DNA of 64,000 nt from Spirosomataceae bacterium TFI 002. GTDB taxonomy: Bacteria > Bacteroidota > Bacteroidia > Cytophagales > Spirosomataceae. The DNA lies in assembly GCA_900230115.1 (NCBI GenBank), contig LT907983.1, forward strand, positions 310,001 to 374,000, written 5' to 3'. The position numbers and the translations under genes are program-made. Shown in pieces: positions 52,669 through 62,326 of the stretch. The notes beneath the pieces are model-generated. The model was not told where the DNA came from. It made no database searches and saw only the letters and a program-made list of their open reading frames with translations. Every line of letters begins with the position of its first letter. The stretch's first letter is position 1.

Positions 52669-55134
52669 ATGAAAAAGCTATTACTTTTAATCACGGGCAT
52701 TGCTATGTCCTTTGCATCCTATTCGCAAGCACCAAAACAAATCTCGGGTTTAGTTTTGGATAATGAAGCAGTTCCGCTTCCATTTGCCAATGTACTACAG
52801 CTCAATGCTACAGATTCAGCATTAGTTAAAGCAACTACTACCGACATTGATGGAAAGTTTTTATTTGAAACCTCAATTGATGGTCAGTTTTTACTCAAAA
52901 TCAGCATGGTTGGTTTTGAAGAATTCGGTTCAACTCCATTTTTCATCAATGATGAATCTCCTAGCTACGAGCTTAAAAACATCAAATTGGCTCTAGCTGC
53001 AAATCAGCTTGGAGAAGTGGAAGTGGTCGCTAAAAAGCCTTTTATTGAGCAACAAATAGACAAGACCGTTCTTAATGTAGAGAATAGTATTGTTGCTAGT
53101 GGAAACACGCTTCTACAAGTTTTGGAGAAAGCTCCAGGCGTAGTAGTAGACCGTCAAAACTCAAGCCTTAGACTTAAAAACAAGAATGGTGTTCAAGTAA
53201 TGATTGATGGAAAACTCAACTATCTTTCACAAGAAGCTCTCATGGAGTTTTTGAACAATACCAATAGTGAGCAAGTAGCTACCATTGAAATAATCACAAA
53301 CCCATCTTCAAAATATGATGCAGCAGGAAATGCAGGTATTATCAATATCAAGCTGAAGAAAAATAAGAACTTTGGAACAAATGGAAGCCTTTCTCTTTCT
53401 GCTGGAGATGTATTCCTTCCTAATTCTGTAAGCGACTTATACAGAGGCTCAGGAAACTTATCGCTAAATCATCGTACAGAAAAAGTAAATTTATTTACCA
53501 ACCTAAACGCAGGACGGAATGCATTTTATAGTGACAATACACTTATGCGTTCAACGAATTTTGAAGGTTTAAGATCTGAATTTGATCAAGTATCTCGAAG
53601 AAATGGAAAAGGCCTTTATCAAAATGCACGAGTAGGGGCGGATATTTTTCTAAGCAAGAAAACAACTTTAGGTTTCATTACTGATGTGAATAACTGGGAT
53701 GGTCAAATGGTATCGGGAGGACTTACCAAAATCAAAGAAGTCAATGGAGATGACATAAGCTCAAGTAGCTTAACACCGATTTCAGATCGCAATATGAAAA
53801 GGTTGAACTTTTCTTTTAACTCCAATTTGAAGCATGAATTCAATGATAAGGGTAAAGAATTGACATTTGATATTGACTACAGTGGATTTCGTAATAATGT
53901 AAATCAAACTTTTGCCAACACTTATTATGATGATCAAGATCAAATTACCAGTATTCAAAATCAGCGAAACCGCACACCTACTGATATCAATATTTTTGCA
54001 TCAAAAATAGATTTTGTGATTCCTACGGAGAACAAAACTAAAATTGAATTTGGAGCAAAAACCAGTTATGTAAAAACTGACAATGACTTTGTGTTCGAAC
54101 AAGAATTGGAAAGTGGATGGGAAAGTGATGCAGGGAAAACCAATCACTTTATTTACACTGAATGGGTAAATGCAGCATATATTAACGTAGGACATCAATG
54201 GGACAAAATCGGCCTACAGACTGGCTTAAGAGCTGAACATACTAAATCTGAAGGGCATTCTATTACGCTCGACGAAAGAGTACCAAGATCATATTTGAGC
54301 CTATTCCCTACGATGTTTGTAACTCAAAAGATTAACGACGAAAACTCACTTCGTTACTCATATAGCCGAAGAATTGGTCGCCCAAATTATGAGCAACTAA
54401 ATCCATTTTTGTTCTTCTTAGATCCATATACTTTTGAAAAAGGGAATGAATACCTAAAACCACAATTCACTGAGAATATTGAGGTTGCTTACACATTGAA
54501 AGATGCTATTACACTAAGTTTAGGATATGCATTTATAAAGGATAATATGTTTGATGTCATTGAGCAAGATGATGCTACAAGGCTAACATTCCAGACACAG
54601 ACAAACCTAGAAAAAGTACATAACTACTCGGCAAACCTATCTTTCCCTGTTAAGGTAACGAAATGGTGGATGATGCAAAACAACCTAAGTGCTTACTATA
54701 ACAAATATATGGACAGTGATGTAAGTGGTGGTGTGTTAAATGTTGGACAGTTTGCCTATAATTTCTACACCAGTAGCTCGATTACACTTAAAAATGACTG
54801 GAGTGCCCAAGCAAACATGTGGTATAACTCACCTAATGTTTATGGTATCATTCGAGTAACAAAACCACAATATGCTGTAAACCTTGGTGTTCAAAAGAGC
54901 ATTTTGGACAAAAAAGGGAAGCTTAAATTTAACATAAATGACATCTTCCTAACCTCATTCTCTAGAGCAACGATCAACTACCAAAACGTAGACCTTATCA
55001 CTACAAATAGATGGGCGAGTAGATCAGCCACAATTAGCTTTACTTACAACTTTGGTAATCAAAATGTAAAGGGTGCAAGAAACCGAAATACGGCATCAGA
55101 AGATCTAAAGCAAAGAGCAGGTGGAAACAATTAA
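52669..55134 (+). CDS. TonB-dependent receptor-like outer membrane beta-barrel protein (OMP_b-brl_3 type)
   Basis: 821 residues. Signal peptide 1-20 (ending SYSQ), carboxypeptidase-regulatory-like domain about 22-110, a plug-like domain about 120-235 with APGVVVDRQNSSLRLKNKNG and SSKYDAAGNAGIINIKLKK, then a long barrel with an internal RYSYSRRIGRPNYEQLNPF motif typical of the outer membrane beta-barrel family 3. It ends with a basic Asn-rich tail after the last strand. It sits in the outer membrane; ligand unknown. The gene is monocistronic between its own promoter and a strong terminator at 55,188-55,218. Confidence 0.9.
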   Translation: MKKLLLLITGIAMSFASYSQAPKQISGLVLDNEAVPLPFANVLQLNATDSALVKATTTDIDGKFLFETSIDGQFLLKISMVGFEEFGSTPFFINDESPSYELKNIKLALAANQLGEVEVVAKKPFIEQQIDKTVLNVENSIVASGNTLLQVLEKAPGVVVDRQNSSLRLKNKNGVQVMIDGKLNYLSQEALMEFLNNTNSEQVATIEIITNPSSKYDAAGNAGIINIKLKKNKNFGTNGSLSLSAGDVFLPNSVSDLYRGSGNLSLNHRTEKVNLFTNLNAGRNAFYSDNTLMRSTNFEGLRSEFDQVSRRNGKGLYQNARVGADIFLSKKTTLGFITDVNNWDGQMVSGGLTKIKEVNGDDISSSSLTPISDRNMKRLNFSFNSNLKHEFNDKGKELTFDIDYSGFRNNVNQTFANTYYDDQDQITSIQNQRNRTPTDINIFASKIDFVIPTENKTKIEFGAKTSYVKTDNDFVFEQELESGWESDAGKTNHFIYTEWVNAAYINVGHQWDKIGLQTGLRAEHTKSEGHSITLDERVPRSYLSLFPTMFVTQKINDENSLRYSYSRRIGRPNYEQLNPFLFFLDPYTFEKGNEYLKPQFTENIEVAYTLKDAITLSLGYAFIKDNMFDVIEQDDATRLTFQTQTNLEKVHNYSANLSFPVKVTKWWMMQNNLSAYYNKYMDSDVSGGVLNVGQFAYNFYTSSSITLKNDWSAQANMWYNSPNVYGIIRVTKPQYAVNLGVQKSILDKKGKLKFNINDIFLTSFSRATINYQNVDLITTNRWASRSATISFTYNFGNQNVKGARNRNTASEDLKQRAGGNN

Positions 55135-55187
55135 TTGAAGATCCTGATTTATAAAAATCTTATTACATACAGTTTAGTTTAGCCAGA

Positions 55188-55218
55188 AAAATCACTTCTC
55201 TTAGAGGTGATTTTTTTT
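55188..55218. terminator. Two-way Rho-independent terminator between receptor and YheT-like gene
   Basis: A 12-bp stem pairs 55,188-55,199 with 55,203-55,214 (one G-U), with a 3-base loop. The plus side is followed by TTTTTTTT and the minus side by a T-rich run, so it can end both the receptor gene and the converging hydrolase gene whose stop codon is at 55,218-55,220. Confidence 0.85.
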
Positions 55219-56183
55219 CATTTTAAACCTTTCACAAACTCTAAACCTATCTTTTCTACAAATGAGATTTCTTCATCTTTCTGAGCAAAACCAACATGTC
55301 CACCGTATTTGGTAACTACTAATTTCAAATTCGAATTGGCCTCCCCTACTCCGAGATCAAAACAATGAGGTGTAAGGAATGGGTCATTTTTAGCCTGCAC
55401 AATGAGAGAAGGAATGGCTATCTTATCCAAAATAGGCCTCACAGATGACTTTACGTAATAATCGAGGGCATTTTCATACCCAAAATGGCTAGCGGTATAA
55501 ATATTATCAAACTCTTGAAAGGTTTTAAATGCCTTGGTACAATTGAAACCTAATAAACTTTTCTTTTGACTTACTTTTTGCTCCAAACTACTCAAAAATC
55601 GTCTTCTATAAATTCTATTTTGAGGTCTGTTTAATTGGTCAACACATTCCTTCAAATCAAGTGGAACAGATGCAGTAATGGTAGCTTTTATTCTTTTGTT
55701 AATGGCTTCTCCCTGTTTGGCACAATAACGTAACGTCATAGCTCCACCAAGGCTAAAACCAGCCAAAACTATCTCATCGTATGTGTATTCATATAAAACA
55801 TGATGAATTACTTCTAAAAAGTCAGAGGTGTCTTCTTGAGAATAGAACTTTGGTTTCTTGTTCATTTGACCTCCGCAGGAACGAAAATTCCAAGCCAAAA
55901 CGTCGAAATCTTCTTGATTAAAAACCTTTGCGAGTCCCTTAATGTATTGTTGTGATGAGTCACCTTCTAGTCCGTGAGATACAATCAATATCTTTTTGGT
56001 AGGCTTATTTGCTTTGCTCCAATCCAACAGCAAAAAATCGTCGTCGGGTAATTTTAACTTTTCACGTTTGTAATTAATTTCAATTTTCCGAAAAAGCGAA
56101 GGTATGATCGTTTGTAAATGGCCATTAAATTGACCAATCGGAGGATTTAGCCTATGAATTGTGTTTATTCTCACAATATTCAA
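55218..56183 (-). CDS. YheT-like alpha/beta hydrolase, copy 1
   Basis: 321 residues if the TTG at 56,183 is the start; a GTG at 56,174 is possible, and there is no ATG. The family opening NPPIGQFNGHLQTIIPSLFRK lies at 13-33 (core NGHLQTIIPSLFRK). The oxyanion region ILIVSHGLEGDSS and the nucleophile elbow GFSLGGAMTLRY are present; the acid and base residues lie in AKNDPFLTP and YGGHVGFAQ. Members of the EMB8/YheT family are esterases or lipases of unknown natural substrate. A close paralogue lies 25 bases upstream on the same strand, so the two arose by tandem duplication. Confidence 0.88.
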   Translation of the reverse strand: MNIVRINTIHRLNPPIGQFNGHLQTIIPSLFRKIEINYKREKLKLPDDDFLLLDWSKANKPTKKILIVSHGLEGDSSQQYIKGLAKVFNQEDFDVLAWNFRSCGGQMNKKPKFYSQEDTSDFLEVIHHVLYEYTYDEIVLAGFSLGGAMTLRYCAKQGEAINKRIKATITASVPLDLKECVDQLNRPQNRIYRRRFLSSLEQKVSQKKSLLGFNCTKAFKTFQEFDNIYTASHFGYENALDYYVKSSVRPILDKIAIPSLIVQAKNDPFLTPHCFDLGVGEANSNLKLVVTKYGGHVGFAQKDEEISFVEKIGLEFVKGLK

Positions 56184-56208
56184 TGCTCAAAACAAGTGCC
56201 AAGCTTGC

Positions 56209-57126
56209 CTATCCTATGAATTGATTTGCAAATGCAAGTGCAGTATTTTCGGCAAAAGAAAATAGGCTATTTTTTTCCTCAAAACCAACATGCCCGCCTT
56301 TCTCAGTTAGAAGCAAATTTAGGTTTTGATTATTCGCAGCATCACCAAGATCTAGGCATTCTGGTGAAAGAAAAGGATCATTTTTCGCTTGGAGTATGGT
56401 GGTAGGGATCGTGATATTTTTGATCAAAGGCTTTACACTTGCCTGCTCATAAAAATCCTTGGCACTTTCATAGCCGTGTAATGGGGCTGTATAGCGGCCA
56501 TCAAAATCTTCAAAATTCTTAATTTCCTTAAAATAATTATCAAACTTCAAGTGAGGATGGTCAGGAAACATTTTTGATTTCTGCTCAATCTTTACTGCAA
56601 GTTTATTGATAAACCTTTTCATGTAGAAACTCTTACTTGGCTTATACAATTCATAAACCGAAGTAGGCAAATCCAGAGGTACAGATGCTGCCAAGGAAGC
56701 CTTTACTTGCGATGGAAGCAAGTTTGGCTTTTCGCCTAAAAGCCTCAGTGTTAGGCTACCTCCCATGCTAAAACCTACAAGAAATATTTCTTCATAATCG
56801 TACTTTTCGATGGCGTATTCAACAACAAATCGTAAATCCTCCGCATCTCCATGATGATAAAAACGTGGGACACTGTTTATTTCTCCACTGCATGATCTAC
56901 AATTCCAACCCAAGCCGTCAAAACCATTTTCAGTAAAAAGCTTGATCATTCCTGTCACATAATGCCGTGTGGAGTCTCCCTCAAGTCCGTGTGTGACGAT
57001 AAGTAGTTTTTTGCTGCCTTTTTTTATCCAATCCAAATCCAAGAAATCAGTATCTGGCAAAGTGATTCTCTCTCTTACGTAAGGAACTGGAATCTTACGA
57101 AACAAGCTAGGGACGATGGTTTGCAC
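56209..57126 (-). CDS. YheT-like alpha/beta hydrolase, copy 2, with no canonical start codon for its conserved N-terminus
   Basis: 305 residues from a GTG at 57,126. Motifs match copy 1: NGH(V)QTIVPSLFRK, LIVTHGLEGDST, nucleophile elbow GFSMGGSLTLR, AKNDPFLSP and GGHVGFEEK. In frame upstream of the GTG the codons give NSSFNPPFWQFNGH, clearly homologous to copy 1, back to a TAA at 57,196-57,198, but there is no ATG, GTG or TTG in between. The protein may start at a rare codon such as ATC at 57,187-57,189, or the first ATG may have been lost. Function as for copy 1. Confidence 0.8.
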   Translation of the reverse strand: MQTIVPSLFRKIPVPYVRERITLPDTDFLDLDWIKKGSKKLLIVTHGLEGDSTRHYVTGMIKLFTENGFDGLGWNCRSCSGEINSVPRFYHHGDAEDLRFVVEYAIEKYDYEEIFLVGFSMGGSLTLRLLGEKPNLLPSQVKASLAASVPLDLPTSVYELYKPSKSFYMKRFINKLAVKIEQKSKMFPDHPHLKFDNYFKEIKNFEDFDGRYTAPLHGYESAKDFYEQASVKPLIKNITIPTTILQAKNDPFLSPECLDLGDAANNQNLNLLLTEKGGHVGFEEKNSLFSFAENTALAFANQFIG

Positions 57127-57190
57127 ATGTCCATTAAACTGCCAGAATGGAGGATTGAATGAAGAATTGATATTGATAAAATTTAGGATG

Positions 57191-57222
57191 CAAAATTAAA
57201 AAAGCCCTTTCGCTTACGCAAA
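57191..57222 (-). promoter_or_regulatory. Promoter of YheT copy 2 lying inside the rpmE2 terminator
   Basis: On the minus strand TTTG (complement of 57,219-57,222), 20 bases, TAATTTTG (complement of 57,191-57,198) is a full match to the Bacteroidota promoter pattern. The predicted transcript start, near 57,185, is inside the conserved N-terminal reading frame of the hydrolase. Confidence 0.55.
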
Positions 57223-57228
57223 AGGGCT
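57199..57228 (-). terminator. Rho-independent terminator of rpmE2
   Basis: AGCCCTTT (57,203-57,210) pairs with AAAGGGCT (57,221-57,228), with a short inner CG pair, and on the minus strand it is followed by TTTTTTAATT. It ends rpmE2, whose stop codon is 24 bases away. Confidence 0.85.
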
Positions 57229-57251
57229 CTATAAATTCTTTCGTAAGAAAC

Positions 57252-57497
57252 TTACTTGATTCCGTAACGCTTCTTAAACTTGTCTACACGTCCTGTAGTA
57301 TCAAGAAGTACATTTTTACCAGTGTAAAATGGGTGTGAGTCTGAGCTAACCTCGACTTTACATACTGGGTACTCTTTACCATCTTCGTATGTGATGGTTT
57401 CGCTGCTTTCTACACATGAACGCGAAATGAATTTGTAATCTGATGATAAATCCCAGAATACAACTTCTCTATAATTTGGATGAATATCTTTTTTCAT
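57252..57497 (-). CDS. rpmE2: 50S ribosomal protein L31, type B
   Basis: 81 residues. The start [20 protein letters not shown] and [20 protein letters not shown] with the basic end [12 protein letters not shown] are characteristic of type B L31. It lacks the zinc-binding CxxC pair of type A proteins, consistent with the form used without zinc dependence; two isolated cysteines remain. It has its own promoter and terminator, so it is transcribed alone. Confidence 0.97.
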   Translation of the reverse strand: MKKDIHPNYREVVFWDLSSDYKFISRSCVESSETITYEDGKEYPVCKVEVSSDSHPFYTGKNVLLDTTGRVDKFKKRYGIK

Positions 57498-57540
57498 TTG
57501 AAATGTCTCTTTTTAATACTTCCGATCTCTCTTCGGGGTG

Positions 57541-57571
57541 CAAAGATAAAAACAATATTTATAGTGAGCAA
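57541..57571 (-). promoter_or_regulatory. Promoter of rpmE2
   Basis: On the minus strand TTG (complement of 57,569-57,571), 20 bases, TATCTTTG (complement of 57,541-57,548). This is a near-ideal Bacteroidota promoter; the transcript would start near 57,535 and have a leader of about 38 bases. It lies just before the end of the aminotransferase gene at 57,580. Confidence 0.7.
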
Positions 57572-57579
57572 TTTACTTC

Positions 57580-58662
57580 CTAAATTTTGTCAAAAACATT
57601 TAATAATTCTTCTATTTGCTCCATAGAAGTAGCAATAAAGTTGGCAATTCGTATCTGTGAATCCTTTTTTGCTCCATAACCACTACCAATAATCATGTTA
57701 TTTTCTTGAATTCTCGCTATGATTTCTTTCGATGCGACCGGTGTATCGATCACAGCAACTGTTCTAGACCTCAAATTTTCGTTTGAAACCCCTAGTCCAT
57801 AACCTTCTTTCTTTTCGAAATAATCGTATATCTTTTTCGCCTTTTTGTCTGTTTCTTTTCTTAGTACTTCAATTCCTATTTTATTCATATCCTCGGCAAT
57901 TTTTCCCAAAATATAAATAGCAAGCATATTGGGAGTTGAAGGAGTTTGAAACTCTTTGCTTTGAGACCAAAGTGAAGGTAAGTCATGATGGCCACCCACA
58001 CTTTTCCCTTTTGCAAGAATAGACTCTGATTTTGCCAAACAAGCTTCATTCGCAATCCAAACCCCTAAACCAGCTGGCATTCCAAAGGATTTTTGAACCG
58101 AAAACATTGCCGTATCCACAACTTTGAAATCTAAGGCAGGAATTGGAGCAGAAGAAACCATATCAACCGCTAATAACTTATCATTATTGCTTCGCTTCAG
58201 TTTATGAATATCAGCTTCACGCATTTGAACTCCCGTACTTGTCTCGTTCTGAGTAGTGCAAATCAACTCTGCATGACTAGGCACCTCTATTTCGGAATAT
58301 ACGAAACCTTCGCCCGCACCTTTTTTCATGACATGCGTATGTCTTCCTATTGCTGCTGCATATTGCTGAAACTTGCTAGAGAAAGAACCGTTTACCAAAT
58401 GAAAGGTCTCTAACTCACTACAATTAAGCACCATACGCTCCCAAATCTCCGAAGCAGTTCCAGTGAACATAATTGCATTTTCTGCAGGAATGTCTAGCAA
58501 AATCCTAAGCTGCTCATCTGTATGTTGATATATCTTTTTGAAAGCCCCGCTTCTATGCGAGATGGAACCCACTTGCTCATCCATTGCAGCTTGTAGGTAT
58601 TCTTCAAATTTTGGATACAATTCAGCAGGTCCAGCTGTGAAAAAAGTTTTTACTCTTGCCAT
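57580..58662 (-). CDS. Class V aminotransferase (serine/alanine-glyoxylate type)
   Basis: 360 residues from the ATG at 58,662; a TTG seven codons upstream is less likely. Fold type I PLP enzyme: the early RVKTFFTAGPAELYP and SISHRSGAFKKIY loops, FTGTASEIWERMV, and the PLP lysine in FSVQKSFGMPAGLG. The likeness is to SerC/alanine-glyoxylate-like class V aminotransferases; the amino donor and acceptor cannot be set from sequence. It acts in the cytosol and is probably monocistronic, with a -7 box just upstream. Confidence 0.85.
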   Translation of the reverse strand: MARVKTFFTAGPAELYPKFEEYLQAAMDEQVGSISHRSGAFKKIYQHTDEQLRILLDIPAENAIMFTGTASEIWERMVLNCSELETFHLVNGSFSSKFQQYAAAIGRHTHVMKKGAGEGFVYSEIEVPSHAELICTTQNETSTGVQMREADIHKLKRSNNDKLLAVDMVSSAPIPALDFKVVDTAMFSVQKSFGMPAGLGVWIANEACLAKSESILAKGKSVGGHHDLPSLWSQSKEFQTPSTPNMLAIYILGKIAEDMNKIGIEVLRKETDKKAKKIYDYFEKKEGYGLGVSNENLRSRTVAVIDTPVASKEIIARIQENNMIIGSGYGAKKDSQIRIANFIATSMEQIEELLNVFDKI

Positions 58663-58680
58663 TGTTTTCTTATTAGCTGG

Positions 58681-58688
58681 CAAAAATA
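58681..58688 (-). promoter_or_regulatory. -7 box candidate for the aminotransferase gene
   Basis: TATTTTTG on the minus strand (complement of 58,681-58,688) fits TAnnTTTG, 18 bases before the ATG. No -33 element is seen. Confidence 0.4.
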
Positions 58689-58833
58689 GGAAAAGGAGTT
58701 TAGTTGTTCTAATGTTTTGTCCATGCTACGTACTATAGTTTTTCTACACTTAAAATATCTACACTTTTCAATTCCATAAATGTCATTTGGCAGGCCATTA
58801 AGGATGTAATTTTTATTCTCTTCTCAGCTAATA

Positions 58834-60543
58834 CTATTTCAAATAGGTTGAAAACCTATCATTAAACGGAGTACTTCTCGACTCGTTTTTGGGATCATAT
58901 TTGGGATTAAGAGTGGGCCAATACCTTTTTTCAATATTACCCTTCAGCCAATCCATCAATTTGTTGAACATTTCATCCCTCAGTTCTGGCATTTTATTAG
59001 AAAGGTCATTTTTTTCAAATGGATCTACTTCAATATTGTAAAGATGTAATCTTCCGTACCAATCATAGATAAGTTTATAATCGCCATCTCTGATCGCAGA
59101 GTGAGGGGTCAAGGCTAATGGCTCGTAGGGACTATTATAAATCACATTGAATGGGTAGTGCCAATAATGAGTTTTCTTACTGTAAGTTTTTTTACTATTC
59201 TCAATGTCAGAAAGTAGAGTAAAAAGGCTTTCGCCGTCCAGTTCTTTGGCATGAGAGATTTCTTTGGGGTCATAGCCAGCTGCTTCTAAAATCGTAGGAT
59301 AAAGGTCTGTACAATCGATAGGAACATCGACCCAATTGCCCTCTTTGATTTTACCTTTCCACCTAAAGATAAGTGGAACGCGAATTCCGCCTTCGGTTAC
59401 ACAGGCTTTGCCACCAAGAAAAGGGCTATTTTCTGTTCCTTGACCATTTGGAGTAATTTCCGCATCTATACCTCCATTATCGGACATGAAAACAACTAAG
59501 GTGTTTTCTTCAAGGCCTGTTTCTTCTAGCTTTTTAAGAATCAAACCAACCGAGCGATCCATACTTTTAATCATAGAAGCATAAATTGGATCATCGTGTC
59601 CGTTCCAACCTTTGGTATTTTTACCTTCAAAATAAGCAACTTCATCTTCCTTTCCTTGGTAGGGAGCATGGATAGCAAAATGTGAGAAATATAGAAAGAA
59701 TGGTTGATCCTTTATTTTGGCTCTTTTGTCAATGTAATTCAATGCTTGAACAGTCAAGTCGTCTGTGAGGTACGCTTCATTGGTATTTTCGCCTGAATTA
59801 CCTATTTCAGAATGCTCTTGGGGCATTTTAGGAAACCTACTTTTCTCCTTGTTATTCCAAGCCTTTTTCCAATTGAAATAAGCCGAACCCCCTGCATCAT
59901 ACCATGCTAATGGCTCAAAACCTTGATCAGCTGGTTGATATCCCTTTGCTCCAAAGCCACCTAAGTGCCACTTGCCAATAAATGCCGAATGGTAATCTGT
60001 CAAGGCCTCTGCAATTGAAATTTCGTCCTTACCTCCGTCTATAGAGCTTCCAGCTGGAACAGCAGAATTTGAAACACCATTAAGCAGTGCTTGTTCGATT
60101 TCAATGTTGTCTTTATGCTCTAATACATCATTGGGATAATAGCCATTAGGAACGGGCAAGTTTTGATTGTAATAGGTTTCCCTTGGAGGCATAGCGGTTG
60201 TAAAACCTAGACGTCCTGCGTACTTGCCAGTCAATAAACTCGCTCGTGTGGGAGAACACAATTGATTGGCGTATGCTTGAGAGAACGCCACTCCTTCACT
60301 CACAAGTCGATCAATATTGGGGGTTTCGTAAAACATCTCAGAGGGAGACGCACCAGTAAACTTTTGAGCATACGCTTGACTATCCATGATGCCGTAATCA
60401 TCTGCAAGAATAAAAATGATGTTGGGTCTAGTTGTCGTGCCGTTTGCAAGTGACTTTTCTTCTTTTCCAAGCTTACATCCGGTAAGAGATAATAAGGTAA
60501 AAATGAAAGCTATTTTTTTCAAAGGTTTGGTGTTGATAATCAT
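58834..60543 (-). CDS. Sulfatase (arylsulfatase/GalNAc-6-sulfatase-like), lipoprotein
   Basis: 569 residues from the ATG at 60,543; an ATG at 60,564 adds seven. Lipoprotein signal ends LSLTGC (C23). Sulfatase family S1 motifs: metal-binding ILADDYG, the formylglycine site CSPTR at C96 in QLCSPTRASLLTGKYAG, IGKWHLGG, VFMSDNGG and GGIRVP. Maturation of C96 to formylglycine needs an activating enzyme not in the window. It should remove sulfate from a polysaccharide or oligosaccharide at the cell surface or in the periplasm. It is the last gene of the minus-strand polysaccharide cluster. Confidence 0.92.
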   Translation of the reverse strand: MIINTKPLKKIAFIFTLLSLTGCKLGKEEKSLANGTTTRPNIIFILADDYGIMDSQAYAQKFTGASPSEMFYETPNIDRLVSEGVAFSQAYANQLCSPTRASLLTGKYAGRLGFTTAMPPRETYYNQNLPVPNGYYPNDVLEHKDNIEIEQALLNGVSNSAVPAGSSIDGGKDEISIAEALTDYHSAFIGKWHLGGFGAKGYQPADQGFEPLAWYDAGGSAYFNWKKAWNNKEKSRFPKMPQEHSEIGNSGENTNEAYLTDDLTVQALNYIDKRAKIKDQPFFLYFSHFAIHAPYQGKEDEVAYFEGKNTKGWNGHDDPIYASMIKSMDRSVGLILKKLEETGLEENTLVVFMSDNGGIDAEITPNGQGTENSPFLGGKACVTEGGIRVPLIFRWKGKIKEGNWVDVPIDCTDLYPTILEAAGYDPKEISHAKELDGESLFTLLSDIENSKKTYSKKTHYWHYPFNVIYNSPYEPLALTPHSAIRDGDYKLIYDWYGRLHLYNIEVDPFEKNDLSNKMPELRDEMFNKLMDWLKGNIEKRYWPTLNPKYDPKNESRSTPFNDRFSTYLK

Positions 60544-60827
60544 ATTTATTGCAAGAGATTTCATGCAAAATATGATAACATCCAAATTGAACCGTCCTAT
60601 TCTGATCTATATGAATTATTAACTCATTCTTAAACCAGCGTTAGCAAAGAAAAGCTAAATGAATACTCCAAATCGGTAACACTCTAATAAAAAGCCCAAT
60701 AAGATTTTCTGCCTTATCAAAAAAGCTCCAAAAGGAATTGCTTCTACTCCTGAAATCATGTTGAATGTTCTACTTCGATCTCTTTCTTTAATACGAATCT
60801 GCATGTTTGATTTTATGGAAACCAAAC

Positions 60828-62285
60828 CTATTTCAATACAGGTGATTGCGTAACTCCTTCACCTTTGTCAAAACTCCAATAATCTATTGCTTTCTTCTTT
60901 TCATCAACTTTTAAATTCCATCTCTTCATGTAATAATCACGAGGATGAAATTCATCGCCAATGTTTTTAAGAGCTGTTTTAAGTTTTATATCCATCTCAC
61001 TTTGGAGCTGGGCAAAAGATGCTTGTCCAATTAAATTATTCATTTGATAAGGATCTTTAGTATTATCAAAAAGCATACTTGGCCCATCTAACGTAGCGGT
61101 GTAGGTATATTGTTTCGTTCTAACTGCCCTATATTCTGGATATTTATATTCTCGTGTAAAAGGATGAATGTTCATCACCAAAGCCACACGATCAGCGTTT
61201 TCGTCTGGAGACTGAATCAAAGCCGCTAAATTTTCACCTTCAATGCTTTTAGGAATTGATAACTCAGCAAGTCCCAAAATTGATGGTAAAATATCAGGTG
61301 TGTTGATAGGTGCATTTATAACTTGACCTCCATTCTCTCCAATAGATGGGTATTTTATCAAAAACGGTATTTTAATGGACTCATCCCAAGAGAGTTGTTT
61401 TGTAAAAGGGCGAATTCCATGCGAACCCATCATTTCGCCATGATCGGCAGTGAAAACGATAATTGTGTTTTCGTCCAAACCAAGTTCTTTGATTTTTTTC
61501 AATACCCTACCAATTGCTTCATCAGTAGCTGTTGCGTGTCCATAGTAGCCTTGCAACTCTTCTTGTGCCCTTTCTTCAAATTCCTTTGGTACATTCGGAG
61601 ATAATTGAATACTATCTTTGGGATACATGTCTGCATACTCCTGAGGAGCACTGGAATGTGGAAAGTGCGGTGTTGCAATAGAAATAAACATCAAAAAAGG
61701 TTCTTTATCATTGGCATGTTCACTCAAATATTTATTCGCATCCTCTGTTATCGCAAAAGGTGAATAAGTAGGCCACTTTTTCTTGACTGAATCATCATTT
61801 TCGTAATACGACATATTATTATAATCATGCGAACACTCCAGTGCTTTCCAATAATCAAATCCCTGTCTTCTTTCTGGGGCAACGTTGTTTTCTCTTCCAT
61901 GACCATCCAAATGCCATTTGCCCCAATATGCCGTGCTGTAGCCTTCAGCCTTAAAAATTTCTGCCATGCATAGCTCTTCGTCCGGCAAATAAAGATCGTT
62001 CAAGAACATTCCTGTACTTGTTGGATATCTTCCTGTGAGTAGAGCTGCCCTATGGGGTGTGCAAACTGGAGTGACCGAAACTGCATTTGTGAAATTGACA
62101 GCTTCTTTGGAAAATGCATCAAGGTGAGGCGTTTTTACGTTTGGATCACCTGAATAGGCTAGAGCAGAGGCTCGCCATTGATCTGTTAAAATATATACAA
62201 CGTTTGGTTTTCTTTTACTTTGTGTACACGCATTCAATATTATTAACAACAATAATAAGAAAGGAAATATTTTGATTTGTTTCAT
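60828..62285 (-). CDS. Sulfatase (choline/iduronate-sulfatase-like), lipoprotein
   Basis: 485 residues. Lipoprotein signal with C20 in LNAC. Motifs of family S1: YILTDQWRA for the metal site, the formylglycine site CTPHR at C75 in VTPVCTPHRAALLTGRYPT, GKWHLDG and VFTADHGEMMGSHG. The form of the C-terminal half differs from the downstream sulfatase, so they probably cleave different sulfate esters of one glycan. It starts 41 bases after the lyase gene, supporting an operon; 284 bases separate it from the next sulfatase gene, where I see nothing. Confidence 0.92.
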   Translation of the reverse strand: MKQIKIFPFLLLLLIILNACTQSKRKPNVVYILTDQWRASALAYSGDPNVKTPHLDAFSKEAVNFTNAVSVTPVCTPHRAALLTGRYPTSTGMFLNDLYLPDEELCMAEIFKAEGYSTAYWGKWHLDGHGRENNVAPERRQGFDYWKALECSHDYNNMSYYENDDSVKKKWPTYSPFAITEDANKYLSEHANDKEPFLMFISIATPHFPHSSAPQEYADMYPKDSIQLSPNVPKEFEERAQEELQGYYGHATATDEAIGRVLKKIKELGLDENTIIVFTADHGEMMGSHGIRPFTKQLSWDESIKIPFLIKYPSIGENGGQVINAPINTPDILPSILGLAELSIPKSIEGENLAALIQSPDENADRVALVMNIHPFTREYKYPEYRAVRTKQYTYTATLDGPSMLFDNTKDPYQMNNLIGQASFAQLQSEMDIKLKTALKNIGDEFHPRDYYMKRWNLKVDEKKKAIDYWSFDKGEGVTQSPVLK

Positions 62286-62326
62286 AATCAGTTAAGCTTT
62301 TGTGAGACAGAGCATTCTATTTATTT

